A stretch of 64,000 nucleotides of DNA from Cryobacterium adonitolivorans (GCF_004402695.1 NZ_SOFL01000043.1:48003-112002); one strand, 5' to 3'; shown: positions 18,701-25,824, numbered from the stretch's first letter. Notes: generated from the letters alone by a model not told the origin. Numbers and translations: made by a program.

Positions 18701-18705
18701 ATCAT
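12769..18705 (-). CDS. Giant membrane-anchored Ig-like/FN3 repeat protein
   Basis: A 1978-aa protein. A short basic N-terminus (MIRRWLGAHRS) and one membrane segment (about 12-35) suggest a type II orientation with the rest outside. Residues about 40-350 carry WD/propeller-like repeats (DILDPATATV, VRIDPDLPD). From about 390 to 1470 come roughly ten Ig- or cadherin-like modules of about 100 aa, many with the pattern PVxxDxxxVRxGxxxxxxVLxNDxDPDGD. From 1480 there are four or five FN3-like modules with paired cysteines. No C-terminal anchor or LPXTG is seen. ATG 18705 is chosen because it overlaps the kinase stop (ATGA). The layout matches the fn3 gene of the bifidobacterial kinase cluster. Likely an envelope adhesin or sensor (inference). 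Confidence 0.85.
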   Translation of the reverse strand: MIRRWLGAHRSVVASVTGGTLVTALVVTVAVVSGGYTAEKVDLGDAAVWVGSETRQLVGRVNTEIAELNTVVPVPSEGTTVVQQGATVLMVDGGNGTMDILDPATATVTDSVALPPDAPEVRLAGGLAAISADGDLWRANSADLATFDSTTDPALALGTGTLFSLDDTGVLFGFTPATQTLVRIDPDLPDTVAETTTVPAGDPADGYQLSQVNGSWALLNTTTGILHLPQRTVDLTGSLTAMPRLQEPAVTGDRVLIAHSTGLISVPLDRGAATELLADNTAAGSPAAPVQDGRCAYAAWADGTAWQACGIGSPAGITATLAGLAGDARLEYRQNGSRLLLNDARNGATWNVQRDNELIDNWDDLIDPVSDQQEETGATDDIPPDNEDTQVPPVAIDDAFGARPGRTVTLPVLLNDYDPNGDVLVIDTAEPPPADQGRLDLVSGNQQLQLTLTPEASGSLSFDYSVSDGRGGVADATVTVTVRSPDENSAPHQARQTRASVAAGGSVESQVLGDWIDPDGDPFYLTAATASAPDTATSTPAGAVLFTDAGDGGDAAQVGLAVSDGSLTGAGTLDISVRPAGTVPIVADAFAVRTTAGSEVTVAPLTHVRGGSGPLRLGAVPDKPGVSIAADFAGGTFRFVSATVGVHYLDYAVTDGATTVTGLIRVDVDPAPDSPGRPITVPHTAFLRSQQPTVVDVLATDFDPAGGVLLVTATSNVSSGSGLTVEVLDQHLLRVTLTRPLESGTTSFGYTVSNGLAEATGTVTVIEIPAATIRQPPVAAADSVSVRVGDTIDIPVLANDEHPNGDALMLDPVLSTPLPAGAGLLFASGRVLRYLAPASTGNFTAVYRVSAPDGQFANAEVRISVRETDAATNNPPLPPTVTARVLAGDTVRIQIPRTGIDPDGDSVQLLGQETNPEKGTVTAVDADSLSYRAGDYSAGTDTFTYAVIDALGARATGTVRVGISPRPDGARNPVAVPDEVTVRPGSRVSVRVLGNDSDPDGGTLSITAVEATAEGAADGAAGTAAGTAAVDGDVVVVRAPNVGGRYGFVYQIQNERGGTGSAFLTVVVAADAPRAHPEADDTRLRLSDVLGRDTVDVDVLARVFFAEGSARDLKLAVLPGYDGAATVTDTAHIRVTVAKTSQIIPFSVSHPQDPGIVAYAFVWVPGTNDALPQLRAGAAKLVVASEATVDIDINDYVVAVGGKPVQLTDRNTVRATHANGAELSTGSQTLSFTSADRYFGPASISFEVTDGAGATDPAGRTATIVLPITVTPRENQPPAFDGAGIDFEPGQSKVIDLAKLTAYPYPEDRDELAFTVLDPLPTGFGQTLDGSLLTVTALEGTPKGSTSSVTIGVRDDLSAGSAGRIELRVVASTRPLALPATDAAVAPRGRSTVIDVLANDGATNPFPAVGLRVLAVRGLDSAALPAGVSITPSADNSRLTVRVSADAQPTDSTLQYQVADATNDPDRYTWGTVRVSVQDVPDAVTGLRATGFADGRITVAFNPGAANNSPITGYRVTTLDASSGRTLGSTVCAATSCTLATPGNGQANAVRVSVAAQNGIGTATAGTLAASVWSDVIPAAPTGLTAVPEDGAMLLGWDVVQATGGGTDIRGYQVSVAGVAQPEVSATGALCDNARCTLRVDGLANGTGVGFAVSARNDAYPALSSWNSTAATGTPYGAPVAGGITATATDVSGAVTVTWDGFADRGDAVAGYVVQRISGAGVPTGAQACSVSAPAPGSLTAPRAGGVVLEQQSVAAGGRSAVFDGLLVDDGSYSFVVWGHNRAGCVPSTVATVLVRPAPGAISQVQGAMEQQGDAWDYHLTGVSPSAGVDHYNIRAADGSGSGARFSGSAWPRDLLDLPFGSAVAFQLQACTVWGSCGPWSGTTTAPEASVTFTATGLAYDGAAGRFSWTGAPQNGSLAATFACTVAGSTSTPTPADSATTCTLPGPLPDSGTVLLTVTVDGHTFDFSRPIPKKAITP

Positions 18706-20195
18706 TGCGCTCCCGTGGCCGGGTCGACGCATTTCTCGGTGCTGGCGGCGCCGGTGCGTCCGTCGCGGTTCACACTCACGGTGACGCAGACGGCCGGCTG
18801 CTCTGCGCCGGTCTGAACGGCGCCGGTTTGAACGATGAACTGGGTGCCGCGCTGAATGCTGCTCTCGCCGCTGCGCAGGCTGACCACGTAGCTGTCGCCG
18901 TCGTCGATGCCGGGGTCGGCCCAGCTGAACACGATGGTGCCGTCGCCGGTGCGGCCGTCCACATCGCTGACCCTCGGCAGCGCGGAGTCCCCGGGGCGCT
19001 CGGGAGCGCCGGAGAGCACCGGGCCGAGCAGCAGGGCGCCGGCGACGACGCCGAGCCCGACAACCAGCAGCCCGCCGGTGACAACGGCCACGAGAGTGCG
19101 TCGACGCTGGGCGGGGTGGGGCCGGTCGCCGTGGGGCCGGTCAGCACGGGGCCTGTCGGCACGGGGGAGGTCAGCACGGGCCAGGGCGGTGCGGGCCAGG
19201 GCGGCACCGGCGCTGCCCGCGCCGGGCTCACGGCGTTGCCGGCGGGCCGGCTGCGCGTCCACGGAGACCAGGCCGGTGATCCGGGTCTGGTCGTCGGCGT
19301 CCCCGGCCGCCTGGGCTTCCCACTCGGCTGTCGCGAGCTCGAGCGGGGTTTGGGCCAGCCCGAGCTCGGCCTCGACGGCCTGGAGCTCCCGGATCAGTTC
19401 GAGCGCACTGGCCTGGCGACGCTCGGGGCGTTTGGAGAGCGCCCGGGCCAACACCAGCTCCAGGCGGGCCGGCACGTCCGGGCGCCCGATGGCCGGCAGG
19501 GCCGACTTCTGGATCCGGGCCATCAGCTGGGCGGGGCCGTTACGGTCGCCGGGCAGTTCGAACGGCGATCGGCCGGCCAGCAGCGTGTAGAGCGTCGCCC
19601 CGAGGGACCACACCTCGGCGGCCACCGAGCCCGGACTCTGGTCGAGCAGCACTTCGGGCGCCGACCACGGGATGGAGAGGCCGACCTGGTCGGTCTCCTC
19701 CACCTCGCCGAGGGTGGCCGCGATGCCGAAGTCGGCCAGGACCGGATGCCCGTATGCGGTGATCAGGATGTTCGACGGCTTGATGTCACGGTGCAACACG
19801 CCGGCCCGGTGGGCGGTCTCCACGGCGCTGGCGATGGTCACCCCGATCCGGAGCAGTTCGGACACCGGCAGGCGTCCCGACCGGTAGCGCCGGTCGAGGG
19901 CGTTGGAGCAGTACTCCATCACCAGGTACGGGCGACCGTCGGCGGACACCCCAGCCTGGAAGACCGTGAGCACCGACGGGTGGGCGGACAGCTGCGCCAT
20001 CAGGTTCGCCTCGGCCTGGAACAGACGCCGAACCGGGTCGCTGACCACCTCGGCGAGCAGCACCTTGATGGCCACCTGACGCCGCGGCAGGTTCTGCTCG
20101 TACAGGAACACATCGGCGAAGCCGCCGGAGCCCAACGGCCTCAGGTAGGAGAATCCCGGCAGGGCCGGGGGCGTCGACGGCAGTCGTACCGCCAT
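18702..20195 (-). CDS. Transmembrane serine/threonine protein kinase
   Basis: A 497-aa PknB-like receptor kinase. The kinase domain (about 15-280) has the Gly loop GSGGFADV (22-29), the VAIK lysine (Lys44), the HRDIKPSN catalytic loop (Asp137) and the DFG aspartate (Asp155), so it should be active. Then come a Thr/Ala-rich linker, a basic RADRP-type repeat (about 335-361), one membrane segment (about 367-390) and an external domain of about 100 aa that looks FN3-like, with two cysteines near the end (not PASTA). GGGAGG precedes the ATG by a few bases. It probably senses an envelope signal and phosphorylates the FHA proteins encoded in the same operon (inference). Confidence 0.93.
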   Translation of the reverse strand: MAVRLPSTPPALPGFSYLRPLGSGGFADVFLYEQNLPRRQVAIKVLLAEVVSDPVRRLFQAEANLMAQLSAHPSVLTVFQAGVSADGRPYLVMEYCSNALDRRYRSGRLPVSELLRIGVTIASAVETAHRAGVLHRDIKPSNILITAYGHPVLADFGIAATLGEVEETDQVGLSIPWSAPEVLLDQSPGSVAAEVWSLGATLYTLLAGRSPFELPGDRNGPAQLMARIQKSALPAIGRPDVPARLELVLARALSKRPERRQASALELIRELQAVEAELGLAQTPLELATAEWEAQAAGDADDQTRITGLVSVDAQPARRQRREPGAGSAGAALARTALARADLPRADRPRADRPHGDRPHPAQRRRTLVAVVTGGLLVVGLGVVAGALLLGPVLSGAPERPGDSALPRVSDVDGRTGDGTIVFSWADPGIDDGDSYVVSLRSGESSIQRGTQFIVQTGAVQTGAEQPAVCVTVSVNRDGRTGAASTEKCVDPATGAQ

Positions 20196-20296
20196 GGCGC
20201 CTCCCGCGAATCGTCTCGACCGGTCGAAGGAACCGACCGGATTGCCTGCCTCATAACCCTGCCAGATCGCAGGCTGTGGTCGTCGTCACGGGTATC

Positions 20297-20330
20297 GACG
20301 ACCTGCGTAATTCTACGGCTGCGGGTCGTC
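20297..20330 (-). terminator. Hairpin just after the PP2C stop (attenuator or weak terminator)
   Basis: GACGACCTGC (20297-20306) and GCGGGTCGTC (20321-20330) can form a 10-bp stem with one G-U pair and a 14-nt loop, directly at the phosphatase stop codon. No U-run follows. It could lower read-through from phosphatase into kinase, or be a processing site. Confidence 0.35.
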
Positions 20331-21174
20331 AGGCGCCGGCAGCGGCGTCGGCCGCGTCGACATCAACACCGTCGACATCAATACCGTCGATATCGTCGAC
20401 GCTGAGCACGTCCAGGACGATCGCGGTCACGTTGTCGCGACCACCGTTCTCCAGCGCCGCGTTCACCAGCGCCGCGACGGCATCCTCTGCCTTCGGATTC
20501 GACAGGAGGAAGTGCCGGATGCCGTAGGCGGTCAGCTCCTTGGTGAGCCCGTCCGAACAGACCAGGATGCGCAGGCCCGCCGTGAGCGGCAGGACACGAT
20601 AGTCGGGGACCGGTGGTTCATGGAATCCGACGGCGCGGGTGATCACGTTTCCGTGCGGATGCACATCGGCTTCCTCGCGGGTGATCCGGCCGGCGTCGAC
20701 GAGTTCCTGCACCACCGAATGGTCGACCGTGACCTGCTCCAGCACCCCGGAGCTGAGCTGATAGACGCGCGAGTCGCCGATGTTGTAGGCGATGAACTGC
20801 GGGACATCCGAAACGATGGCCACGGCTACGCCGGTGACGGTGGTGCCCGTGCCCAGATCGGTAACCCCCTCGCCGGCCTTCATATCGTCCACGGCATGGG
20901 CGAGGGCCCGATTGATCGCCTCGGCCGTGGTGTCAGAGTCGCTGCCCAGCTCGGCGAGCCGGGTCACCACGGCCTTGCTGGCGACATCGCCGGCGGAGTG
21001 GCCGCCCATGCCGTCGGCCACCGCGAAAACCGGTGATTGGGTTACCAGGCTGTCTTCATTGACTTCGCGGCGGTGACCAACATCAGTGAGCGCGGACCAG
21101 GCCAGGGTGACGGATTTCTTCACCGCGGGGAGCGCGATCGTGTGGCTGGGTGAGCCTTGACCTATCTGGGTCAC
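20329..21174 (-). CDS. PP2C-family Ser/Thr protein phosphatase
   Basis: A 281-aa PP2C (PstP/PrpC-like) phosphatase that would reverse the kinase. Metal-binding motifs are visible: RREVNEDS with Asp41, VADGMGGHS with Asp54, the CSDGL block and the C-terminal RDNVTAIV block. Unlike PstP it has no membrane segment. The C-terminus is an Asp-rich tail (VDDIDGIDVDGVDVD). GTG 21174 is chosen because GGAAGG lies 9 nt upstream; an ATG at 21207 would add 11 residues without a ribosome site. It sits between the FHA gene and the kinase gene, with a 133-bp gap to the kinase. Confidence 0.92.
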   Translation of the reverse strand: MTQIGQGSPSHTIALPAVKKSVTLAWSALTDVGHRREVNEDSLVTQSPVFAVADGMGGHSAGDVASKAVVTRLAELGSDSDTTAEAINRALAHAVDDMKAGEGVTDLGTGTTVTGVAVAIVSDVPQFIAYNIGDSRVYQLSSGVLEQVTVDHSVVQELVDAGRITREEADVHPHGNVITRAVGFHEPPVPDYRVLPLTAGLRILVCSDGLTKELTAYGIRHFLLSNPKAEDAVAALVNAALENGGRDNVTAIVLDVLSVDDIDGIDVDGVDVDAADAAAGA

Positions 21175-21222
21175 GGGTGGTGCCTTCCGAATACAAACGT
21201 GCGGCAACGCAACGAACGACGG

Positions 21223-22293
21223 TCAGTCCGCTGGCAGTATCTCGATCAGGTTACCGTCCCCGATGTCCACCGTCGTACCGGGCAGCACCGTGAGAGAGGC
21301 CCCGGAGCGCAACCGTTGGGTGCGACCGAGGGAAAAACGCACCAGCGTGCCGTTCGTCGAACCGAGGTCGGTGAGGACGACGGCGTCGCCTTCCTGACGG
21401 ATTTCGAGGTGGCTGGCGGACACTAACGCGGTCGGTGAGGCCACCGAGATCAGCTCCAGCAGCTCGCCGGACTGGGTGCGCCGGGGCCTGGGGCTCCGGC
21501 CGATCCGGTACACCATGCCCAGCCGAACCTCTTCGCCGGTGGCCAACCTGAACCCGTACCGCCCCGGCCGGTCGGCGGTGTCGTCGACGGCGTCGTCGGC
21601 GGCGGCGGATTCGGCAGCCGGTTCGGCGGCGGACTCAATGGCGGCTTCGGCGACAGCCGCCGCAACGACAATGCTGTCGCGCATCCGGCGATCAAGCACG
21701 ACGGTGTCGTCCACGATCCGCCGGGGGCGCAGCACGGTGTCGGCAGTAGTGTCGGCGGTGTCGTCCGGTCCGCCGGCGACCGACCAGAACAGGGTGTCGC
21801 CGGCGTCGATGCCGGTGCCGAGCATCCGTCCTGCACCGAGCCGGTCGGATCGGACGACGGCGGCCAACGGCGAACCGATCACCAGCCCGGTCACAGACTG
21901 GAACTCCGCCAACAGCCAGGGCCTGATGTTGCGGTCGGTGAATCGGCGGGAGCCGCCGATCGAGAAGACGTCGACGGCGATGGCCCCGCGCACGACGGCG
22001 TGCACGGGGATGCCGTCCTGCGCCGGTGCGTCATCGTCGACTCTGTCGCCGGCGCGGCGGATGCCGGGCACGATCACCGCGAACGCGTCCGGTTCTCCGG
22101 GCCCGCCAAGCGGGATCAGCGACACGAGCGCCTCGAGCGTGACGCCGGGGTCAGCGGCCAAGTCGTGCAGGGCCGCCACAACGGGGGTTGCGGTGCTCGC
22201 GGGTACGACGGCCAGGAACCCGCTGCCTACCACGAACGTCCATTCCGCGTTCTCCAACGGTGCGGTCTCGCTGCCGACCCGTCCTTGTTGCAT
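21223..22293 (-). CDS. FHA domain protein
   Basis: A 356-aa protein, apparently the first gene of the signalling operon. Residues 1-230 are not recognised: they contain an Asp- and Ala-rich stretch and several TVVLD/DTVL segments. The C-terminal FHA domain has GMVYRIGRSP near 259, SASHLEI near 290 and DLGSTNGTLV near 307, which is the full phosphothreonine-binding signature. AGAGGGGG precedes the ATG by 4-5 bases. It probably reads phosphothreonine made by the kinase. The 48-bp gap to the upstream aldehyde dehydrogenase stop leaves little room for a promoter, so read-through is possible. Confidence 0.85.
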   Translation of the reverse strand: MQQGRVGSETAPLENAEWTFVVGSGFLAVVPASTATPVVAALHDLAADPGVTLEALVSLIPLGGPGEPDAFAVIVPGIRRAGDRVDDDAPAQDGIPVHAVVRGAIAVDVFSIGGSRRFTDRNIRPWLLAEFQSVTGLVIGSPLAAVVRSDRLGAGRMLGTGIDAGDTLFWSVAGGPDDTADTTADTVLRPRRIVDDTVVLDRRMRDSIVVAAAVAEAAIESAAEPAAESAAADDAVDDTADRPGRYGFRLATGEEVRLGMVYRIGRSPRPRRTQSGELLELISVASPTALVSASHLEIRQEGDAVVLTDLGSTNGTLVRFSLGRTQRLRSGASLTVLPGTTVDIGDGNLIEILPAD

Positions 22294-22341
22294 CAGGCCC
22301 CCTCTTTCCTTCGATGCTAAACCCGACGGAGCCGCGTGGGC

Positions 22342-23769
22342 TCAGCCGATGTAGCTCATCACGTGCTTGATCCGGGTGTAGTCCTCGAAGCCGTACATCG
22401 ACAGGTCCTTGCCGTAGCCGGAGTGCTTGAACCCGCCATGCGGCATCTCGGCGACTATCGGGATGTGGGTGTTGATCCAGACGCAGCCGAAGTCGAGGCG
22501 CTTGGCCATCCGCATGGCCCGCCCGTGGTTCGTGGTCCACACCGACGAGGCCAGCCCGTACTGCACGTCGTTGGCCCAGGCCAGGGCCTGGGCCTCATCA
22601 TCGAAGCGCTGCACGGTGATCACCGGGCCGAAGATCTCGCGCTGTACGGCCTCGTCGGTCTGTCGCAGCCCGCTCACCACGGTGGCTTCGTGGAAGTAGC
22701 CTGTGCTGCCCTGCCGGTGGCCGCCGAGCTCGAGCACGGCGTGGTCCGGCAGCCGGTCGATGAACCCGGTCACCTGGGCCAGCTGGTTCTGATTGTTCAC
22801 CGGGCCGAACAGGATCCCGGCTTCGCTCGGCGGCCCGGTGCGCGCGGTCTGGGCGGCGTGGGCGGCGAGCGCCGCCACGAACTCGTCGTGGATGCCGGCC
22901 TGCACGAGCACCCGGGTGGCGGCGGTGCAGTCCTGGCCGGCGTTGAAAAAGCCCGCCGCGCTGATGCCCTCGACGGCCTGATCGATGTCGGCGTCATCGA
23001 AGACGATGACCGGGGCCTTACCACCGAGCTCGAGGTGCACCCGTTTGAGGTCGGTGGCGGCGGCCCTGGCCACCTCCATGCCGGCGCGCACCGAACCGGT
23101 GATCGAGACCAGTTGCGGGGTGGCGTGGTCGATCATCGCCGCTCCGGTGCTGCGGTCCCCCATCACCACGTTGAGCACCCCGGGCGGCAGGAACTCCGCC
23201 GCCACTTCCGCCAGCAGCAGGGTGGCGCTCGGGGTGGTGTCGGAGGGCTTGAGCACCGTGGTGTTGCCGGCGGCGAGCGCCGGGGCGAACTTCCAGACCG
23301 CCATGTTCAGCGGGTAGTTCCACGGCGTCACCTGGCCGACGACGCCGATCGGTTCCCGGCGGATGAAGGAGGTGTGGTCCTTCAGGTACTCGCCACCGCT
23401 TCTGCCCTCGAGCACCCTGGCAGCGCCGGCGAAGAAGCGGATCTGGTCCACCGACACCAGGATCTCGTCGTCGACGAGGGTGCTGCGCGGTTTGCCCGTG
23501 TCCCGGGATTCCGCGTCGGCGAACTCCTCGGCGCGCGCCTCGACGGCGTCCGCGATGCGGAACAGGGCCAGCTGGCGTTCGGCCGGGGTGGACTCGCCCC
23601 ACCCATCGAACGCGGCCGAGGCGGCCCGATAGGCGGAATCCACATCAGCGGCGGTCGACACCGGGCTGGTGCCGTAGCTCTGCTCTGTGGCCGGGTCGAT
23701 GAGGTCGATCGTGGTCGCTGAGGTGGACTCGACGTGGTCGCCGTTGATGAAGTTGCGGAGAGCGCTCAT
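22342..23769 (-). CDS. patD: Aminobutyraldehyde dehydrogenase family protein
   Basis: An NAD-dependent aldehyde dehydrogenase of 475 aa, best matching gamma-aminobutyraldehyde dehydrogenases, which convert 4-aminobutanal to GABA in putrescine breakdown. Visible motifs: TPWNYPLNM near 143, LELGGKAP near 245 (general base Glu), GQDCTAATR near 280 (catalytic Cys) and the C-terminal EMPHGGFKHSGYGKD. It is divergent from an Lrp/AsnC regulator and a class-III aminotransferase, which fits the transaminase route of putrescine use. The ATG lies 7 nt after a TAGGCT hexamer, so a leaderless mRNA is likely. Family sure; substrate inferred from neighbours. Confidence 0.87.
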   Translation of the reverse strand: MSALRNFINGDHVESTSATTIDLIDPATEQSYGTSPVSTAADVDSAYRAASAAFDGWGESTPAERQLALFRIADAVEARAEEFADAESRDTGKPRSTLVDDEILVSVDQIRFFAGAARVLEGRSGGEYLKDHTSFIRREPIGVVGQVTPWNYPLNMAVWKFAPALAAGNTTVLKPSDTTPSATLLLAEVAAEFLPPGVLNVVMGDRSTGAAMIDHATPQLVSITGSVRAGMEVARAAATDLKRVHLELGGKAPVIVFDDADIDQAVEGISAAGFFNAGQDCTAATRVLVQAGIHDEFVAALAAHAAQTARTGPPSEAGILFGPVNNQNQLAQVTGFIDRLPDHAVLELGGHRQGSTGYFHEATVVSGLRQTDEAVQREIFGPVITVQRFDDEAQALAWANDVQYGLASSVWTTNHGRAMRMAKRLDFGCVWINTHIPIVAEMPHGGFKHSGYGKDLSMYGFEDYTRIKHVMSYIG

Positions 23770-23776
23770 GCGCGTC

Positions 23777-23782
23777 AGCCTA
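23777..23782 (-). promoter_or_regulatory. Putative -10 box of patD
   Basis: Minus-strand TAGGCT ends 7 nt before the patD ATG, with no ribosome binding site between, as expected for a leaderless transcript. Confidence 0.45.
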
Positions 23783-23879
23783 GCCGCCGGGAATTCGTCG
23801 AACCAGCACGGGCAGTGGGAATCCGTTGTGAAACCCGTACATCACGACTGATTCGCATGCAGCATGGCATCTTCACTGT
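23783..23879. promoter_or_regulatory. Divergent control region between patD and lrp-type gene
   Basis: This short AT-richer gap should hold the binding sites of the Lrp/AsnC regulator. TTGTGA (23826-23831) and TCACAA (23879-23884) form an inverted pair about 47 bp apart, and the segment ATTCGCATGCAGCATGGCAT is partly symmetric. No single convincing operator can be named. Confidence 0.3.
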
Positions 23880-23885
23880 CACAAT
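23880..23885 (+). promoter_or_regulatory. Putative -10 box of Lrp/AsnC regulator gene
   Basis: CACAAT lies 6 nt before ATG 23892. It is a weaker match to TANNNT than the others but has the same spacing. Confidence 0.3.
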
Positions 23886-23891
23886 CGGGTG

Positions 23892-24374
23892 ATGAGCAGC
23901 AATGGACGCGGCAGTGCGGGCCGACCCGCGCAACTGGACGATGTGTCCAAGAAGATCATCGAGCAGCTGCAGGTCGACGGTCGGCGCTCCTACGCCGAGA
24001 TCGGCAAGGCGGTCGGCCTGAGTGAGGCTGCGGTGCGCCAGCGGGTCCAGAAGCTCACCGAGGCCGGGGTCATGCAGATCGTCGCGGTGACCGACCCGAT
24101 GCAGCTGGGCTTCTACCGGCAGGCCATGATCGGCATCCGCGCCAGCGGAGACACCCGGGTCCTGGCCGACCAGCTCGCCGAGATCGCCGCCGTCGACTAC
24201 GTCGTGCTCACCGCCGGTTCCTTCGACATCCTGGCCGAGGTCGTCTGCGAGAACGACGACGAACTGATCACCCTGCTCAATTCACAGATCCGCGCTCTTG
24301 AGGGGGTCGCTTCGACCGAGACCTTCGTCTACCTCAAGCTTCACAAACAGTTGTACAACTGGGGAACACGGTAA
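23892..24374 (+). CDS. Lrp/AsnC family transcriptional regulator
   Basis: A 160-aa DNA-binding regulator. The N-terminal winged helix (LDDVSKKIIEQLQVDGR, YAEIGKAVGLSEAAVRQRVQKL) is followed by an AsnC/RAM ligand-binding domain (VDYVVLTAGSFDILAEVVC). It is 5 nt upstream of the aminotransferase and divergent from patD, so it most likely controls both in response to an amine or amino acid. A GTG codon directly before the ATG is an alternative start three bases earlier. Confidence 0.93.
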   Translation: MSSNGRGSAGRPAQLDDVSKKIIEQLQVDGRRSYAEIGKAVGLSEAAVRQRVQKLTEAGVMQIVAVTDPMQLGFYRQAMIGIRASGDTRVLADQLAEIAAVDYVVLTAGSFDILAEVVCENDDELITLLNSQIRALEGVASTETFVYLKLHKQLYNWGTR

Positions 24375-24379
24375 CCGAG

Positions 24380-25804
24380 ATGACCATCACAGAAACCACC
24401 ACCGGCCCGCGCGTCTACAGCGACGCCGAGAACGCCGACCTGCAGCAGAAGGCGAAGGACCACCTCTGGATGCACTTCGCCCGCCAGTCGGTGCTGGAAT
24501 CCGGTGCCGGAGTTCCGGTCATCACCAAGGGGCTGGGCCACCACATCTGGGACTCCACCGGCAAGAAGTACATCGACGGCCTGAGCGGGCTGTTCGTGGT
24601 GAACGCCGGGCACGGGCGGAAGCGCCTCGCGCAGGCCGCCGCGACGCAGGCCGAGGAACTCGCGTTCTTCCCGCTCTGGTCGTACGCGCACCCGAGCGCC
24701 ATCGAGCTCGCCGACAGGCTCGCCGAGCATGCGCCGGGCGACCTTAACAGGGTGTTCTTCTCCACCGGCGGCGGCGAGGCCGTGGAGACCGCGTTCAAGC
24801 TGGCGAAGTACTACTGGAAGCTGCAGGGCCGGCCCACCAAGCACAAGGTCATCTCCCGCTCCGTTGCCTATCACGGCACCACCCAGGGCGCCCTGGCGAT
24901 CACGGGCATCCCCGCGCTCAAGGAGATGTTCGAGCCGGTCACCCCCGGCGGCTTCAGGGTGCCCAACACCAACTTCTACCGGGCCGACGAGATGGGCTCC
25001 GGTCACGGCGACGACGTGGAAGCGTTCGGCCTGTGGGCGGCGAACCGCATCGAAGAGATGATCCAGTTCGAGGGCCCGGAGACCGTCGCGGCGGTGTTCC
25101 TGGAGCCCGTGCAGAACTCCGGCGGCTGTTTCCCGCCGCCGCCCGGCTACTTCAAGCGGGTGCGGGAGATCTGCGACACCTACGACGTGCTGCTGGTGGC
25201 CGACGAGGTCATCACGGCGTTCGGCCGGATCGGCAACATGTTCGCCTCGACGACCTTCGGCATTGAACCCGACATGATCACCTGCGCCAAGGGCATGACG
25301 AGCGGGTACTCGCCGATCGGCGCGACCATCATCAGCGACCGCATCTACGAACCGTTCAAACACGGAGACACGGCGTTCTACCACGGCTACACCTTCGGCG
25401 GCCATCCGGTGTCCGCGGCGGTCGCGCTGGCCAACCTCGACATCTTCGACGAGGAGAAGCTCAACGAGAACGTGCGGGAGAACTCGCCGGTGTTCCGGGC
25501 GGAGCTGGAGAAACTGCTCGAGCTGCCGATCGTGGGCGACGTGCGCGGCGAGGGCTACTTCTTCGGCATCGAGCTGGTCAAGGACAAGGCCACCAGGGAG
25601 ACCTTCAACGCCGAGGAGTCCGAGCGGTTGCTGCGCGGATACCTGTCCGGCGCGCTGTTCGAGGCCGGGCTGTACTGCCGGGCGGATGACCGGGGCGACC
25701 CCGTCGTGCAGCTCGCGCCGCCGCTGACCATCGGCGCGGCCGAGATCCGCGAGATCGGCGACATCCTGCACGGCGTGCTGTCGGAGGCGCCGAAGCATCT
25801 CTAG
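24380..25804 (+). CDS. Class-III PLP aminotransferase (putrescine/omega-amino acid type)
   Basis: A 474-aa fold-type I, class-III aminotransferase. The PLP lysine is Lys304 in CAKGMTSGYSPIGA; LVADEVITAFGRIG carries the cofactor-binding Asp, and FFSTGGGEAVETAFKLA the phosphate-binding loop. Family members use omega-amino groups (putrescine, beta-alanine, GABA) with pyruvate or 2-oxoglutarate. With the neighbouring aminobutyraldehyde dehydrogenase, a putrescine aminotransferase is the best guess: it would make 4-aminobutanal, the substrate of PatD. The gene is 5 nt downstream of the Lrp/AsnC gene and likely cotranscribed. Exact substrate unproven. Confidence 0.88.
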   Translation: MTITETTTGPRVYSDAENADLQQKAKDHLWMHFARQSVLESGAGVPVITKGLGHHIWDSTGKKYIDGLSGLFVVNAGHGRKRLAQAAATQAEELAFFPLWSYAHPSAIELADRLAEHAPGDLNRVFFSTGGGEAVETAFKLAKYYWKLQGRPTKHKVISRSVAYHGTTQGALAITGIPALKEMFEPVTPGGFRVPNTNFYRADEMGSGHGDDVEAFGLWAANRIEEMIQFEGPETVAAVFLEPVQNSGGCFPPPPGYFKRVREICDTYDVLLVADEVITAFGRIGNMFASTTFGIEPDMITCAKGMTSGYSPIGATIISDRIYEPFKHGDTAFYHGYTFGGHPVSAAVALANLDIFDEEKLNENVRENSPVFRAELEKLLELPIVGDVRGEGYFFGIELVKDKATRETFNAEESERLLRGYLSGALFEAGLYCRADDRGDPVVQLAPPLTIGAAEIREIGDILHGVLSEAPKHL

Positions 25805-25824
25805 CCGCCCGCTCGGCCCGGTGC

